Assembly (NCBI RefSeq): GCF_017255415.1
Contig: NZ_JAFJZZ010000001.1
Location: 682,001 to 746,000 of the forward strand
Reading direction: 5' to 3'
From: Clostridium aminobutyricum
GTDB lineage: Bacteria; Bacillota; Clostridia; Peptostreptococcales; Anaerovoracaceae
Length of the DNA: 64,000 bases
Below the pieces are notes generated by a model. It was not told the origin of the DNA, made no database searches, and saw nothing but the letters and a program-made list of their open reading frames with translations. Positions 1-8,839 of this stretch are shown here, in pieces. Made by a program: the position numbers and the translations under genes. Positions within the stretch are counted from its first letter, which is position 1, and each line of letters opens with the position of its first letter.

Positions 1-23
1 GGACGATGCAAATCTACAAATCA

Positions 24-92
24 AGATTGGTGATTTGCTAGCCTAAATTCTGCCAACGGTATTAAAATACCGGACAGAATGTTAAAAGGGGG
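24..92 (+). promoter_or_regulatory. Structured leader element, copy 1
   Basis: This block is closely similar to 22965-23031, upstream of trmK. It contains an outer helix (47-54 with 73-80, one C-A mismatch) around an inner helix (57-62 with 67-72) closed by a TAAA loop, with AA on the 5' side between them. The inner helix has a T60-A69 pair where copy 2 has C-G, which is a compensatory change. The ribosome binding site of the next gene follows directly. I do not recognise it as a known riboswitch; a cis-regulatory RNA is an inference. Confidence 0.55.
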
Positions 93-99
93 AATGGAA

Positions 100-2445
100 A
101 TGAAGAAAAAATTAGCAATATTGCTAACCGCTGCCATGGTATTTACGAGCTTTACGGGCTTCACCTATTATAGCGGCTTTGGAAATGCCTATTTAGACTC
201 AAGGAAAGAAATCTTTAATGGTGTTACATACAATGAGCAGATAGGACTTCATGGAACAAACGGATTGGAGCACGCGTATTTTGTAGATGCGGATACCAGT
301 GCAGGCACTGTAAAACCGTGGGTTTTTAATGGACAGGTTAGAAGTGTTGCTACAGTAGGCAGTATGGTGAATTATGCGGAACAACAAGGGTATAAGGTAT
401 TGGCTGCCATTAACGGAGATCTTTACGATACCGCAACAGGAACGCCGAAAGGTCTTGTTATTCATGGAGGAAATATTGTTACTTCGGGTTATGCACCGGA
501 CAGAGCAATTGCCTTTGATTCGAACGGAAAGGCATCCATGCAATATGTCAACCTTAACTATCAGGTGAACGGAACAATTGCGTATGACCTGGCTCAGGAC
601 GTAACGACGACGGACGGAGTAACCACGCAGCAGGTACAACAGGTGCAAGCACCGTTTTCATCAAAAGTTGATTATTATAATGTGCCTTTTGGAGCAGCAA
701 AGGGACTGCACTTATTCAATCGGCACTATGCAAACAGCACGATGACAGCCGGTTCTTGCATTGAGGTTGTTGTCGATTGCGGCAGTACGGATGGGATGCA
801 GTTGCAGGTTGGAAAAACGATAAAGGGAACAGTAAAAGCAGTCAATGTGGATGCACACAATACACCGATCGGTGAAAATGAAGTGGTGTTGTCAACGGTT
901 TCCGGTTCTGCCAGTGCATCTACCTTATATTGTATGGTAGTAGGAAGTGAAGTTGAAATTTCAGTCACAGACAATAATAACACAGGCTTGGCAGACGCGA
1001 CTGAAGCGATGGGAATTTATTATTCTTTACTTGAAAACGGAAATATTGTCACTTCAGGAACAAATTTAAACCCTAGAACTGCAGTAGGTATTAAAGCGGA
1101 TGGTAATGTGATCATCTATTCTTTAGACGGAAGACAGAGCACCGTATCCAACGGATTAAATTTAGTGGATTTAGCCAACCATATGAAGAGCTTAGGTTGT
1201 GTGTATGCTTTTAACATGGATGGAGGCGGTTCTACTGCTTTTTATTCACGGCTTCCGGGCATAGAAAATACGGCCACCCGTAAAAATTCTCCTTCAGAAG
1301 GGAGCGAACGTAAGGTGGCTAACGGACTCCTATTTGTTTATCAATCGGGGAACGGAGGAAGCAGTCCTGAGCATTTAAATCTTTATCCTTCTTTAACATT
1401 AGCTATGCCGGGTGCATCCGTACAAATCAACGGTTATGCCTCCAATAGCTTATTTGAAAAAACTTCTTTACCGGGTTCTTTAACGTATGAAGTAAGCGGT
1501 GGAAATGGTGAAATCACTTCCAGCGGCTTATTCACCGCCGGAGAAAATGAAGGAAGAGTAACAATAACAGGAGACAGCGGTAATATATCGGGTACAACAG
1601 AAGTTGAGGTAGTGAAAAGTAACTTGACGATTACACCTTCTGTTACGAAACTATACATCGAAGCATGCCAAACTTCAGATATCAATATGTCTGTAAAGAG
1701 CGGACCGATTAATGTAGTATCCAAAGACGATTTGTTCACCTGGTCCTGTGATCAAAATATAGGAACCATCGATCAAAACGGCTTGTTTACTGCAGGAAAC
1801 AGTTCTGCACAAACCGGTAATATTTATATTGCTTATAACGGAAATACCATTACGATACCGGTACAAGTCGGTGTTCTGACTAAGGACTTCCTTGATACAA
1901 AGGATCATTGGGCAAAAGCTTATATCGGAAATTTAGCGGCTAGAAATATATTGAACGGCATGGGCGATAATAAATTCTATCCTGATACACAGCTTACCCG
2001 AGCTCAATTTTTAACAATTCTTGCAAAAATGGTAGATGGGTTAGATGTATCAGCGTCTGCTGCTGCCGGCTTTAAGGATGTGTCTTCTTCAGAGTGGTAT
2101 TACAATTACGTAAATTGGGGATATGAAAAGGGTATTGTAAGTGGAATGAGCGACACCGAATTTGCGCCAAATGCGAACATTACTCGTGAACAAATGAGTA
2201 TCATGCTTTGCAAATTTGCCGTAAATCAGGGACTTGAATTTACTCAAACAGCAACGAATATCTCCTTCACAGATGATAGTGCGATCAATTCATGGTCCAG
2301 AGACTACGTTTACACTATAGTCGGAGCCGGAATCATGAATGGACAGCCGGAAGGCAACTTTGAACCGCAAGGACTGGCGACCAGAGCGCAGGCGGCAAAA
2401 GTAGCTTATATGTACTTAAATCTTAGAGACGGAAAGATAAACTAA
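100..2445 (+). CDS. Secreted phosphodiester glycosidase-domain protein with three SLH domains
   Basis: A 781-residue exported protein. A Lys-rich signal peptide (MKKKLAILLTAAM) occupies about residues 1-25. Residues about 100-410 match the NAGPA-like phosphodiester glycosidase family (PF09992): NGDLYDTATGTPKGL, NPRTAVGIKADG and the family hallmark NMDGGGSTAF. Bacterial members are thought to cleave phosphodiester-linked sugars on cell-surface polymers. Residues about 430-590 look like one or two Ig-like domains (SSGLFTAGEN, IDQNGLFTAG). Three SLH domains (about 596-645, 655-710 and 722-775) would attach it to secondary wall polymer. I chose ATG 100 because the run of G at 88-92 is well spaced for it; ATG 79 lies inside the leader helix and has no ribosome binding site. 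The substrate is unknown. Confidence 0.85.
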   Translation: MKKKLAILLTAAMVFTSFTGFTYYSGFGNAYLDSRKEIFNGVTYNEQIGLHGTNGLEHAYFVDADTSAGTVKPWVFNGQVRSVATVGSMVNYAEQQGYKVLAAINGDLYDTATGTPKGLVIHGGNIVTSGYAPDRAIAFDSNGKASMQYVNLNYQVNGTIAYDLAQDVTTTDGVTTQQVQQVQAPFSSKVDYYNVPFGAAKGLHLFNRHYANSTMTAGSCIEVVVDCGSTDGMQLQVGKTIKGTVKAVNVDAHNTPIGENEVVLSTVSGSASASTLYCMVVGSEVEISVTDNNNTGLADATEAMGIYYSLLENGNIVTSGTNLNPRTAVGIKADGNVIIYSLDGRQSTVSNGLNLVDLANHMKSLGCVYAFNMDGGGSTAFYSRLPGIENTATRKNSPSEGSERKVANGLLFVYQSGNGGSSPEHLNLYPSLTLAMPGASVQINGYASNSLFEKTSLPGSLTYEVSGGNGEITSSGLFTAGENEGRVTITGDSGNISGTTEVEVVKSNLTITPSVTKLYIEACQTSDINMSVKSGPINVVSKDDLFTWSCDQNIGTIDQNGLFTAGNSSAQTGNIYIAYNGNTITIPVQVGVLTKDFLDTKDHWAKAYIGNLAARNILNGMGDNKFYPDTQLTRAQFLTILAKMVDGLDVSASAAAGFKDVSSSEWYYNYVNWGYEKGIVSGMSDTEFAPNANITREQMSIMLCKFAVNQGLEFTQTATNISFTDDSAINSWSRDYVYTIVGAGIMNGQPEGNFEPQGLATRAQAAKVAYMYLNLRDGKIN

Positions 2446-2474
2446 AAGAACTGAACTCAACTGGTATAAAATAA

Positions 2475-2511
2475 GCACTCCCACGCATAATTTTAGTGGG
2501 GGTGTTTTTTT
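2475..2511 (+). terminator. Rho-independent terminator abutting the ylxY start codon
   Basis: Arms CACTCCCAC (2476-2484) and GTGGGGGTG (2496-2504) pair with one G-U, followed by seven T's (2505-2511). The ATG of ylxY begins at the next base, so the only Shine-Dalgarno-like sequence (GGGGG) lies inside the 3' arm. Confidence 0.85.
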
Positions 2512-3282
2512 ATGAAGAAAAAAATAGTTGTTTTGGGGGTTGTAGTAATCGCTCTTGCTATTGGAGCCTTTCAAGGTTTCACTCATTTGGATCGGATATT
2601 AGCCGGTCAAGTTGCGTTGACTTGGGAGAAAATCAATGAGGAAAGAGATCAAGAATCAACCGCTGCCGAATATGTCTCAGAAGAAGGGGAAGAACTCATT
2701 ATAAGAAATGGAGCAGAAGGCAATAATCTATGTACCTTCGTGTGTAATGTGGACTGGGGAGAAGAAAATATTCCGGCTATGTTAAAGATTTTTGAAGAAA
2801 ATAATATTCACGTCACCTTTTTTGTATCCGGAAGATGGGCGGAGAATCATCCGGATCTGCTTCGAGAAATGTATACAAAGGGTCATGAAATACAGAGTCA
2901 CGGATACAGTCACGCCTTATGCAGTCAAGTTTCAAAAGAGAAAGTAAAAGAAGAAATACAAAAAACGGAAGAAGCCATCATCGATACTATTTCAATCAAA
3001 ACAAATCTATTTGCACCGCCTGCAGGTGATTATGATGAAAAAACCGTGGCAATTTGTGAGGAGCTGGGTTATAAAATGGTTTTATGGTCTTCCGACACCA
3101 TTGATTGGCGAGAAGGGTCAACAGCCGATGTGATTGTCAATCGAATTATGTCAAAACCTCTGGACGGAGCTATTATTTTAATGCATCCAAAAGCGGAAAC
3201 AGTCAAAGCACTGCCAGAGCTGATAAAGCAAATTACCGCACAACACTACAGTATTGTGCCACTTTACAGAATGCCGGTGTAA
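2512..3282 (+). CDS. ylxY: YlxY-like polysaccharide deacetylase family protein
   Basis: A 256-residue NodB-fold (carbohydrate esterase 4) protein with an N-terminal membrane anchor or signal (IVVLGVVVIALAIGAF). Motifs in order: NVDWG (about 79-83), SHGYSH (about 128-133), APPAG (about 168-172), DTIDW (about 195-199) and LMHP (about 223-226). The Asp and the His pair are present, but the usual Arg of the R-P-P-Y-G motif is Ala. Catalytic competence is therefore uncertain. The gene lies directly before the M16 peptidase gene, as ylxY-mlpA does in Bacillus subtilis, which supports the name over other deacetylases such as PdaB. The start is the only Met before the hydrophobic segment, although its ribosome binding site would lie inside the preceding terminator stem. 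Confidence 0.8.
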   Translation: MKKKIVVLGVVVIALAIGAFQGFTHLDRILAGQVALTWEKINEERDQESTAAEYVSEEGEELIIRNGAEGNNLCTFVCNVDWGEENIPAMLKIFEENNIHVTFFVSGRWAENHPDLLREMYTKGHEIQSHGYSHALCSQVSKEKVKEEIQKTEEAIIDTISIKTNLFAPPAGDYDEKTVAICEELGYKMVLWSSDTIDWREGSTADVIVNRIMSKPLDGAIILMHPKAETVKALPELIKQITAQHYSIVPLYRMPV

Positions 3283-3291
3283 AGGTATAAT
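3263..3291 (+). promoter_or_regulatory. Sigma-A-type promoter for mlpA-dut-cbi
   Basis: TTTACA (3263-3268), a 17-bp spacer and TATAAT (3286-3291), overlapping the end of ylxY. It could drive mlpA, dut and perhaps the whole cobalamin cluster, because no clearer promoter is visible in front of cbiG. Confidence 0.6.
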
Positions 3292-3357
3292 AAACGAAGG
3301 AAAGAACTGTTTATTTAAATAAATTGAAAATACAATATAGAAGGAATAGGTTAAAAT

Positions 3358-4608
3358 ATGGTTGAAATCAGAACATTAAATTGTGGTATTCGTATCGTTA
3401 TGGAAAAAATCCCCTATGTTCAATCTGCTTCGATTGGCGTGTGGGTGAGAACGGGAGCAGTTGACGAAGAAAGTAACGTTTCCGGTGTTTCCCATTTTAT
3501 TGAGCACATGATGTTCAAGGGTACTGAAAATAGAACAGCAAAGAGAATTGCAGAAGATGTGGATCGAATTGGCGGTCAGATCAATGCATTTACCGGAAGA
3601 GAAGCAACTTGTTATTATATTAAGACACTAGCTTCCAATTTAGATAAAGCTGCGGATATTCTTTTGGATATGTTTCTCCATTCAAAATTTGATGAAAAAG
3701 AAATGGCGAAAGAAAAAGAAGTCATCTACGAGGAAATGAAGATGATTGAGGATTCTCCGGAAGATTATGCGCATGAAGTCATTAGTGAACTTATTTTCAA
3801 GGGTTCTTCACTGGCAAAATCTATTATTGGAACGAAGGAATCTTTACATGGTATTTCTCGGGATATGTTAAAAAAATATATTGAAGATGAATATACCAGA
3901 GATCATATTGTGGTATCCATTGCAGGTAACTTCGATGCCGATCAGATTTGCGGTATTTTTGAAGGGAAATTAAAACATTTGAAGCCTTCTAAAGAGGAAA
4001 AACAGTATACGGAAGAAGGATATAAGCCGTTATACGAAGTAAAAGTGAAAGATATTGAGCAGTCTCATATTTGCTTGGGCACCAGAGGTCTTGAGATGGA
4101 TCATGATAAATACTATGCGCTTATTCTGCTCAACAATGTGATGGGCGGAAGTATGAGTGCGAGACTTTTCCAGAACATCAGAGAAGAAAAAGGATTGGCG
4201 TATTCCGTTTACTCCCATGCAAGTTCGTATTTAAAAGCAGGTTATTTCAATATATATGCAGGGGTAAGCCATGATAAGATTCATGCGGCTATCACTGGCA
4301 TCAAAGAGGAATTGGACCATCTGAAAACGGATGGTATCACCGAAGATGAATTAGCGGTAGCAAAAGAACAGCTCAAAGCCTCTTATATCTTCGGACAGGA
4401 AAATGTCAACGGGAGAATGTTCTCCATTGGGAAGAACGCAACCATTTTAAATAAAATTTACACGCCGGAAGAGGTTATCCGAGATATTGATAAGGTGACT
4501 ATGGATGATATCAGGGAGGTTTCTGATTTAATTTCGGACATTACAACTTATTGCGGAGTAATCGTAACAAACAAAAATTGTAACTTAAAGAAAATGATGC
4601 TGGAATAA
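3358..4608 (+). CDS. mlpA: M16-family zinc peptidase (processing-peptidase type)
   Basis: A 416-residue member of the pitrilysin/mitochondrial processing peptidase family. The inverted zinc motif HFIEH lies at about residues 46-50, and the third ligand is expected in the downstream Glu-rich helix KEVIYEEMKMIED (about 120-132), so this is an active-type subunit. The C-terminal half carries the R-Y-like substrate region (FQNIREEKGLAYSVYS). There is no signal peptide, so it is probably cytoplasmic. The length is typical of the single-chain bacterial MlpA/YmxG group, and its position after ylxY matches Bacillus. It starts 75 bp after ylxY with its own likely promoter and is followed 12 bp later by dut. 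Confidence 0.88.
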   Translation: MVEIRTLNCGIRIVMEKIPYVQSASIGVWVRTGAVDEESNVSGVSHFIEHMMFKGTENRTAKRIAEDVDRIGGQINAFTGREATCYYIKTLASNLDKAADILLDMFLHSKFDEKEMAKEKEVIYEEMKMIEDSPEDYAHEVISELIFKGSSLAKSIIGTKESLHGISRDMLKKYIEDEYTRDHIVVSIAGNFDADQICGIFEGKLKHLKPSKEEKQYTEEGYKPLYEVKVKDIEQSHICLGTRGLEMDHDKYYALILLNNVMGGSMSARLFQNIREEKGLAYSVYSHASSYLKAGYFNIYAGVSHDKIHAAITGIKEELDHLKTDGITEDELAVAKEQLKASYIFGQENVNGRMFSIGKNATILNKIYTPEEVIRDIDKVTMDDIREVSDLISDITTYCGVIVTNKNCNLKKMMLE

Positions 4609-4620
4609 AAGGATAAACGA

Positions 4621-5124
4621 ATGCAAAAAATAGCTAGGTTTTATAAAGTTAGTTTCACTCAATTTAAAAAAGATTGGAAAGAGACCTTCGGAGATCATCC
4701 GGAGATAGAAGACGTTTATGAATCCATAAGAATGCCCAAGAGAGCTACCTCAGGTTCTGCGGGCTATGATTTTTATGCACCTATGTCCTTTCATTTAGAG
4801 GCAGGCGAATCCATAAAAATTCCAACCGGTATTCGAGTTGAAATCAGCAAAGGATGGGTCTTGATGTGCTTTCCGCGCTCCGGACTTGGCTTTAAATACA
4901 GGATGCAGCTTGATAATACGGTGGGGATTATCGATTCGGATTATTTTCATGCAGAAAATGAAGGGCATATCATGATTAAAATCACCAATGACTCCACAGA
5001 AGGAAAAACATTGACGCTTGAACAAGGAAAGGGCTTTTCTCAAGGGATTTTTGTCGCATTTGGCATCACGGAAGATGATGATTCGACAGAAATTCGAAAG
5101 GGTGGATTCGGGAGTACAAATTAA
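4621..5124 (+). CDS. dut: Deoxyuridine 5'-triphosphate nucleotidohydrolase (dUTPase)
   Basis: Hydrolyses dUTP to dUMP and pyrophosphate, keeping uracil out of DNA and supplying dUMP for thymidylate synthesis. At 167 residues it is a trimeric-type dUTPase with an N-terminal extension of roughly 35 residues. The five family motifs are visible: SAGYDFYAP (about 46-54), PRSGLG (about 85-90), DNTVGIIDSDYF (about 98-109, with the base-stacking Tyr), QGIFVAFGITEDD, and GGFGSTN at the C-terminus, the P-loop-like lid. The gene sits 12 bp after mlpA, and its stop is 12 bp before the chosen cbiG start, so dut and the cobalamin genes are probably co-transcribed even though they are metabolically unrelated. 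Confidence 0.93.
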   Translation: MQKIARFYKVSFTQFKKDWKETFGDHPEIEDVYESIRMPKRATSGSAGYDFYAPMSFHLEAGESIKIPTGIRVEISKGWVLMCFPRSGLGFKYRMQLDNTVGIIDSDYFHAENEGHIMIKITNDSTEGKTLTLEQGKGFSQGIFVAFGITEDDDSTEIRKGGFGSTN

Positions 5125-5136
5125 GGGGTAATGAGC

Positions 5137-6225
5137 ATGAGAATTGCGTTGATCGCTTTTACAAACAATGGTGGAATCACATGCCAAAAAGTATGTGATT
5201 ATCTGCTGAAACAAGGAAACTTATGCACGGCCTATGGGATAAAGGGTACTGCTGAGGAAAATAATTTAATTCCTGTAGAAAAGAGCTTGACCAAATGGAC
5301 AAAAGAAGTTTTTGAACATCAGGATGCTATCGTTTTCATCGGAGCGACCGGAATCGCTGTGCGTGCGATTGCTCCCTATATTAAAAGTAAGAAAGAAGAC
5401 CCTGCTATCGTTGTAATAGACGAAAAGGCTCACTATGTAATTTCTCTATTATCGGGTCATCTGGGTGGGGCCAATCAATTAGCCCAGTCCATAGCTGAAT
5501 CCTTAGATGCCACTCCGATTATAACCACTGCAACGGATATAAACGGGAAATTTGCTGTGGATCTGTGGGCGAAGGAAAACGGATTAACGATAAAAAGCAT
5601 GAAAGCTGCAAAACAGATTTCAGCAGACATCTTAAAAGGAAAAACAATTTATATTTATAGTGAAAGTAAATTAGAAGGCGAGATTCCCCCTGAATTGAGT
5701 TCGGTCGATGCAGTGACGCTAAAAGATAAGATTCGAGAAGGAGAAACTTGCATCGTTATTACTGAAAAAATTTTAGATTCGTTAAAAGGCAAAGAAGGCA
5801 ACGTGTTGCAGCTGATTCCTAGAAGTATTTCAATAGGGCTCGGCTGTAAAAAAGGTGTTTCTTTTAAAACCGTGGACGAGTTTTTGAAAAATACATTAGC
5901 GAAGGCTGAAATAAGTGCAGCGGCCGTTGAACGGTTTGCTTCTATTGATTTAAAGAAAGAGGAGGCGGCATTCCATAAGCTTAGTACGAAGTGGAAACTC
6001 CCTTTTTATACGTATTCGGGAGAAGAATTGCTAACGGCACAAGGTGAATTTACGGAGTCTAATTTTGTAAGAAGTGTAACCGGTGTGGAAAATGTTTGCG
6101 AACGTGCGGCAGTTTTGTCTAGTGACCACGGAACGTTGCTATGGAAAAAAGAAGCTTATAATGGCGTAACGATTGCTATCGCCAGAAAAGAAACAATCCT
6201 AAAATTTTCGGAGAAGAATGAATGA
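5137..6225 (+). CDS. cbiG: Cobalt-precorrin-5A hydrolase CbiG
   Basis: In the anaerobic cobalamin pathway CbiG opens the ring-A lactone of cobalt-precorrin-5A and releases acetaldehyde. At 362 residues it has both family halves: the N-terminal domain with VFIGATGIAVRAIAPY and SLLSGHLGGANQLA (about 65-115), a linker domain, and the C-terminal domain starting with SIGLGCKKG (about 230). I preferred ATG 5137 to ATG 5131 because AAGGGG at 5124-5129 is about seven bases from the former and only one from the latter. It is the first gene of the cobalamin block and overlaps cbiET by four bases. No adenosylcobalamin riboswitch is visible upstream. Confidence 0.92.
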   Translation: MRIALIAFTNNGGITCQKVCDYLLKQGNLCTAYGIKGTAEENNLIPVEKSLTKWTKEVFEHQDAIVFIGATGIAVRAIAPYIKSKKEDPAIVVIDEKAHYVISLLSGHLGGANQLAQSIAESLDATPIITTATDINGKFAVDLWAKENGLTIKSMKAAKQISADILKGKTIYIYSESKLEGEIPPELSSVDAVTLKDKIREGETCIVITEKILDSLKGKEGNVLQLIPRSISIGLGCKKGVSFKTVDEFLKNTLAKAEISAAAVERFASIDLKKEEAAFHKLSTKWKLPFYTYSGEELLTAQGEFTESNFVRSVTGVENVCERAAVLSSDHGTLLWKKEAYNGVTIAIARKETILKFSEKNE

Positions 6226-7472
6226 AAAAGTTATATATCATTGGAATAGGAATGGGTAACCCCAATACCATTACAGTAAAGGGAAAGGAAATCATCCGGC
6301 ATTGTGAGGCACTGATCGGTGCCAAGAGAATGGTGGATAGTTTTGCATTACCGAATCAAGAATACTGCTATGCAATCACTCCTTCGGAAATTTTAAATTG
6401 GATAGAAGAAAAAGAGCCGCTTCAGTCTGTTGCCATATTGATGTCAGGAGATATAGGCTTTTTTAGCGGTGCCAAAAAACTGAGAGATTTGATAACAGAA
6501 CGTTATGGAGAAACAGGGTACCGTGACCTTTTCCATATAGAAGGAATCCCGGGAATCAGCTCGCTTTCGTATTTTACTGCGAAAATAGGACTTTCTTGGG
6601 ACGATGTGAAAGTAGTTAGCCTGCATGGACGGGAAGGAAGCGTCATCGGAACGGTTCAACGGTATGAAAAAACATTTTTTCTTACCGATGGAGCTCAGCA
6701 TTCCGTTCAAAACATATGCGGTGAACTTTCTGAAGCAGGATTGGGACAAGTATTGGTCTACGTCGGAGAAAGATTGTCTTATGAAGATGAAAAAGTTACT
6801 GTCGCATCTGCCGATGAGCTAAAGGCGGCGGAGTTTGATGCATTAAGTGTCATCTTAGTTGAAAATAGCAACTTTGTGCAAAGAGAAAAGGAAACGATTG
6901 GACTATCGGATGACGACTTCATACGAGGGAATGTCCCGATGACAAAAGAAGAGGTGCGGACCCTTACCGTATCAAAATTAAATCTTCAATCTGATGATGT
7001 GATTTATGATATCGGTGCTGGTACAGGTTCCGTATCGATCGAACTTTCATTGGTTTGTCAAAACGGTCACGTATATGCAGTGGAGGAGAATGAAGAAGCA
7101 ATAGAGTTGATAAAACGTAATCAAGAGAAGTTTTGCGTAAAAAATTTACATATTATAAAGGGTTTAGCTCCGCAGGCTTTGGCAGAACTACCGATCCCGA
7201 ACAAAGCTTTTATAGGCGGATCAAAAGGAAATCTCGAGGAGATTCTTTGCTGCCTCATGAAACGTAATCCGGCTATTCGGCTGGCGATCAATGCTATTAG
7301 TCTTGATACGCTGTCGGAGACACTGGCTTGTTTAAAAAAGTATCCGTTTAAGGATATAGAAATTACTCAAGTAAACATTTCTAAATCAAAGACTTTAGGC
7401 AATCATCATTTGATGATAGCGCAAAATCCGGTATATATCATTTGTGGGACGGCAAAAGCTGAATTGTTATGA
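6222..7472 (+). CDS. cbiET: Fused cobalt-precorrin-7 C5- and C15-methyltransferase (CbiE-CbiT)
   Basis: A 416-residue fusion comparable to CobL of the aerobic pathway. Residues about 1-205 are a tetrapyrrole methylase (CbiE) starting YIIGIGMGNPNTIT, with EGIPGISSLSYFTAKIG as its substrate loop. Residues about 220-416 are a Rossmann methyltransferase (CbiT) with the SAM loop DIGAGTGSVSIELS at about 262. CbiE methylates C5, while CbiT methylates C15 and decarboxylates the C12 acetate. The ATGA overlaps on both sides imply translational coupling with cbiG and cbiA. The two activities are separate polypeptides in Salmonella, so the fusion is a lineage feature rather than an oddity. Confidence 0.92.
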   Translation: MKKLYIIGIGMGNPNTITVKGKEIIRHCEALIGAKRMVDSFALPNQEYCYAITPSEILNWIEEKEPLQSVAILMSGDIGFFSGAKKLRDLITERYGETGYRDLFHIEGIPGISSLSYFTAKIGLSWDDVKVVSLHGREGSVIGTVQRYEKTFFLTDGAQHSVQNICGELSEAGLGQVLVYVGERLSYEDEKVTVASADELKAAEFDALSVILVENSNFVQREKETIGLSDDDFIRGNVPMTKEEVRTLTVSKLNLQSDDVIYDIGAGTGSVSIELSLVCQNGHVYAVEENEEAIELIKRNQEKFCVKNLHIIKGLAPQALAELPIPNKAFIGGSKGNLEEILCCLMKRNPAIRLAINAISLDTLSETLACLKKYPFKDIEITQVNISKSKTLGNHHLMIAQNPVYIICGTAKAELL

Positions 7473-8839
7473 AATTAAAGAAATTACCAAGAATCTTAAT
7501 AGGTGCACCCGGAAGCGGAAGCGGTAAGACGACTGTTGTATGCGGTATATTACAAGCCCTTATCCATAAGGGCTTGTCTGTCGTGTCCTTTAAATGCGGG
7601 CCGGACTATATCGATCCGATGTTTCACCGGGAAGCCTTGGGACTCGAATCTAGAAATCTGGATTTGTATTTTACCGATTCCGATACAACAAGATATTTAA
7701 TGGCCAAGAATTCGCAACATGCAGATATTGCGGTGTTAGAAGGCGTGATGGGATATTATGATGGACTGGCTGGGAAATCCACTTTGGCAAGCAGTTATGA
7801 TGTAGCGAAAAACACGAATACTCCATCGGTATTAGTCATCGATTGTAAAGGCAAATCGGTTTCTATATTGGCTGAGATCAAGGGGTTTTTAGAATTTGAA
7901 AAAGACAGCTATATAAAAGGCGTTATACTGAATAAAATTTCTCCGATGATTTATCCGGAGATTAAACGGATGATCGAGGAAAAGCTGAACATTGAGGTGT
8001 TGGGATTCATGCCTCATCTAAAAGACTGTTCGTTAGAGAGCAGACATTTAGGTTTAGTGACGGCAAAGGAAATCGGCAATATAAAAGAACTATTGAACAA
8101 ACTGGCCCAGCAAGCTGCCGAAACGATTGATTTGGATGCGCTTTTGTCTTTGGCCCAGCAGGCGGCAGAATTAGAGTATAACGAGCCAACGATTCATGGC
8201 GGTGAGAAAGTTCGGATAGGAATCGCTTTGGATCAGGCCTTTTGCTTTTATTATGCAGATAATCTGGACTTACTGAAAGAAATGGGGGCTGAACTGATTT
8301 ATTTCAGTCCTTTAAACGAGGATAAGCTGCCTGATAACCTGCAAGGAATCTATCTGGGCGGCGGATATCCGGAATTATATTTGAATGAACTGTCCCAAAA
8401 TACAGGGATGAAAAAAAGCATCAAAGCAGCCATTGAGAACGGTATCCCCTGTATAGCGGAATGCGGGGGCTTTATGTATCTTCATGAAAAAGTTCAGGAT
8501 ATCGAAGGAGATTTTTTCCCGATGGTGGGAGCGATACCTGGAGAAAGCTATTATACCGGGAAACTGGTTCGATTCGGCTATATTGAACTGAAAGCCATGA
8601 CAGACAATTTGCTGTTGGAGCAGGGAGATACGATAAAGGGGCATGAGTTCCATTATTGGGACAGTACAAATTCAGGAAACAGCTATCAGGCGGCTAAGCC
8701 TCTCCGGAAAACGCAATGGAATTGCATCGTAAGCCAAGGAAATTTATATGCGGGGTATCCTCATATTCACTTTTATTCCAATAGGAAGACCGCAGAAAGG
8801 TTTGTAAACGCATGCAGAATGAAAAAGATGGAAGAATAA
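7469..8839 (+). CDS. cbiA: Cobyrinate a,c-diamide synthase CbiA
   Basis: ATP- and glutamine-dependent amidation of the a and c acetate side chains of cobyrinic acid. At 456 residues it has the standard length. The N-terminal dethiobiotin-synthetase-like domain has the P-loop GAPGSGSGKTT (about 12-22) and the substrate loop KCGPDYIDPMFH. The C-terminal class-I-type glutaminase domain has the nucleophile Cys in IAECGGFMYL (about 330) and a late His (GYPHIHFYS). It overlaps cbiET by four bases and cbiD by 28 bases, so its last residues and the first of CbiD are encoded by the same DNA in different frames. Confidence 0.93.
   Translation: MKLKKLPRILIGAPGSGSGKTTVVCGILQALIHKGLSVVSFKCGPDYIDPMFHREALGLESRNLDLYFTDSDTTRYLMAKNSQHADIAVLEGVMGYYDGLAGKSTLASSYDVAKNTNTPSVLVIDCKGKSVSILAEIKGFLEFEKDSYIKGVILNKISPMIYPEIKRMIEEKLNIEVLGFMPHLKDCSLESRHLGLVTAKEIGNIKELLNKLAQQAAETIDLDALLSLAQQAAELEYNEPTIHGGEKVRIGIALDQAFCFYYADNLDLLKEMGAELIYFSPLNEDKLPDNLQGIYLGGGYPELYLNELSQNTGMKKSIKAAIENGIPCIAECGGFMYLHEKVQDIEGDFFPMVGAIPGESYYTGKLVRFGYIELKAMTDNLLLEQGDTIKGHEFHYWDSTNSGNSYQAAKPLRKTQWNCIVSQGNLYAGYPHIHFYSNRKTAERFVNACRMKKMEE

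Noticed and set aside
199-648. A 149-residue minus-strand ORF inside the SLH enzyme gene
   Set aside because: It lies wholly antisense to a well-supported coding region and its translation has no family features; the same holds for the other long antisense frames, such as those in cbiH, rnfA and secDF.
5000-5137. Cobalamin riboswitch before cbiG
   Set aside because: The gap is only a few bases after dut, and no B12-box-like sequence could be recognised in the dut coding end.
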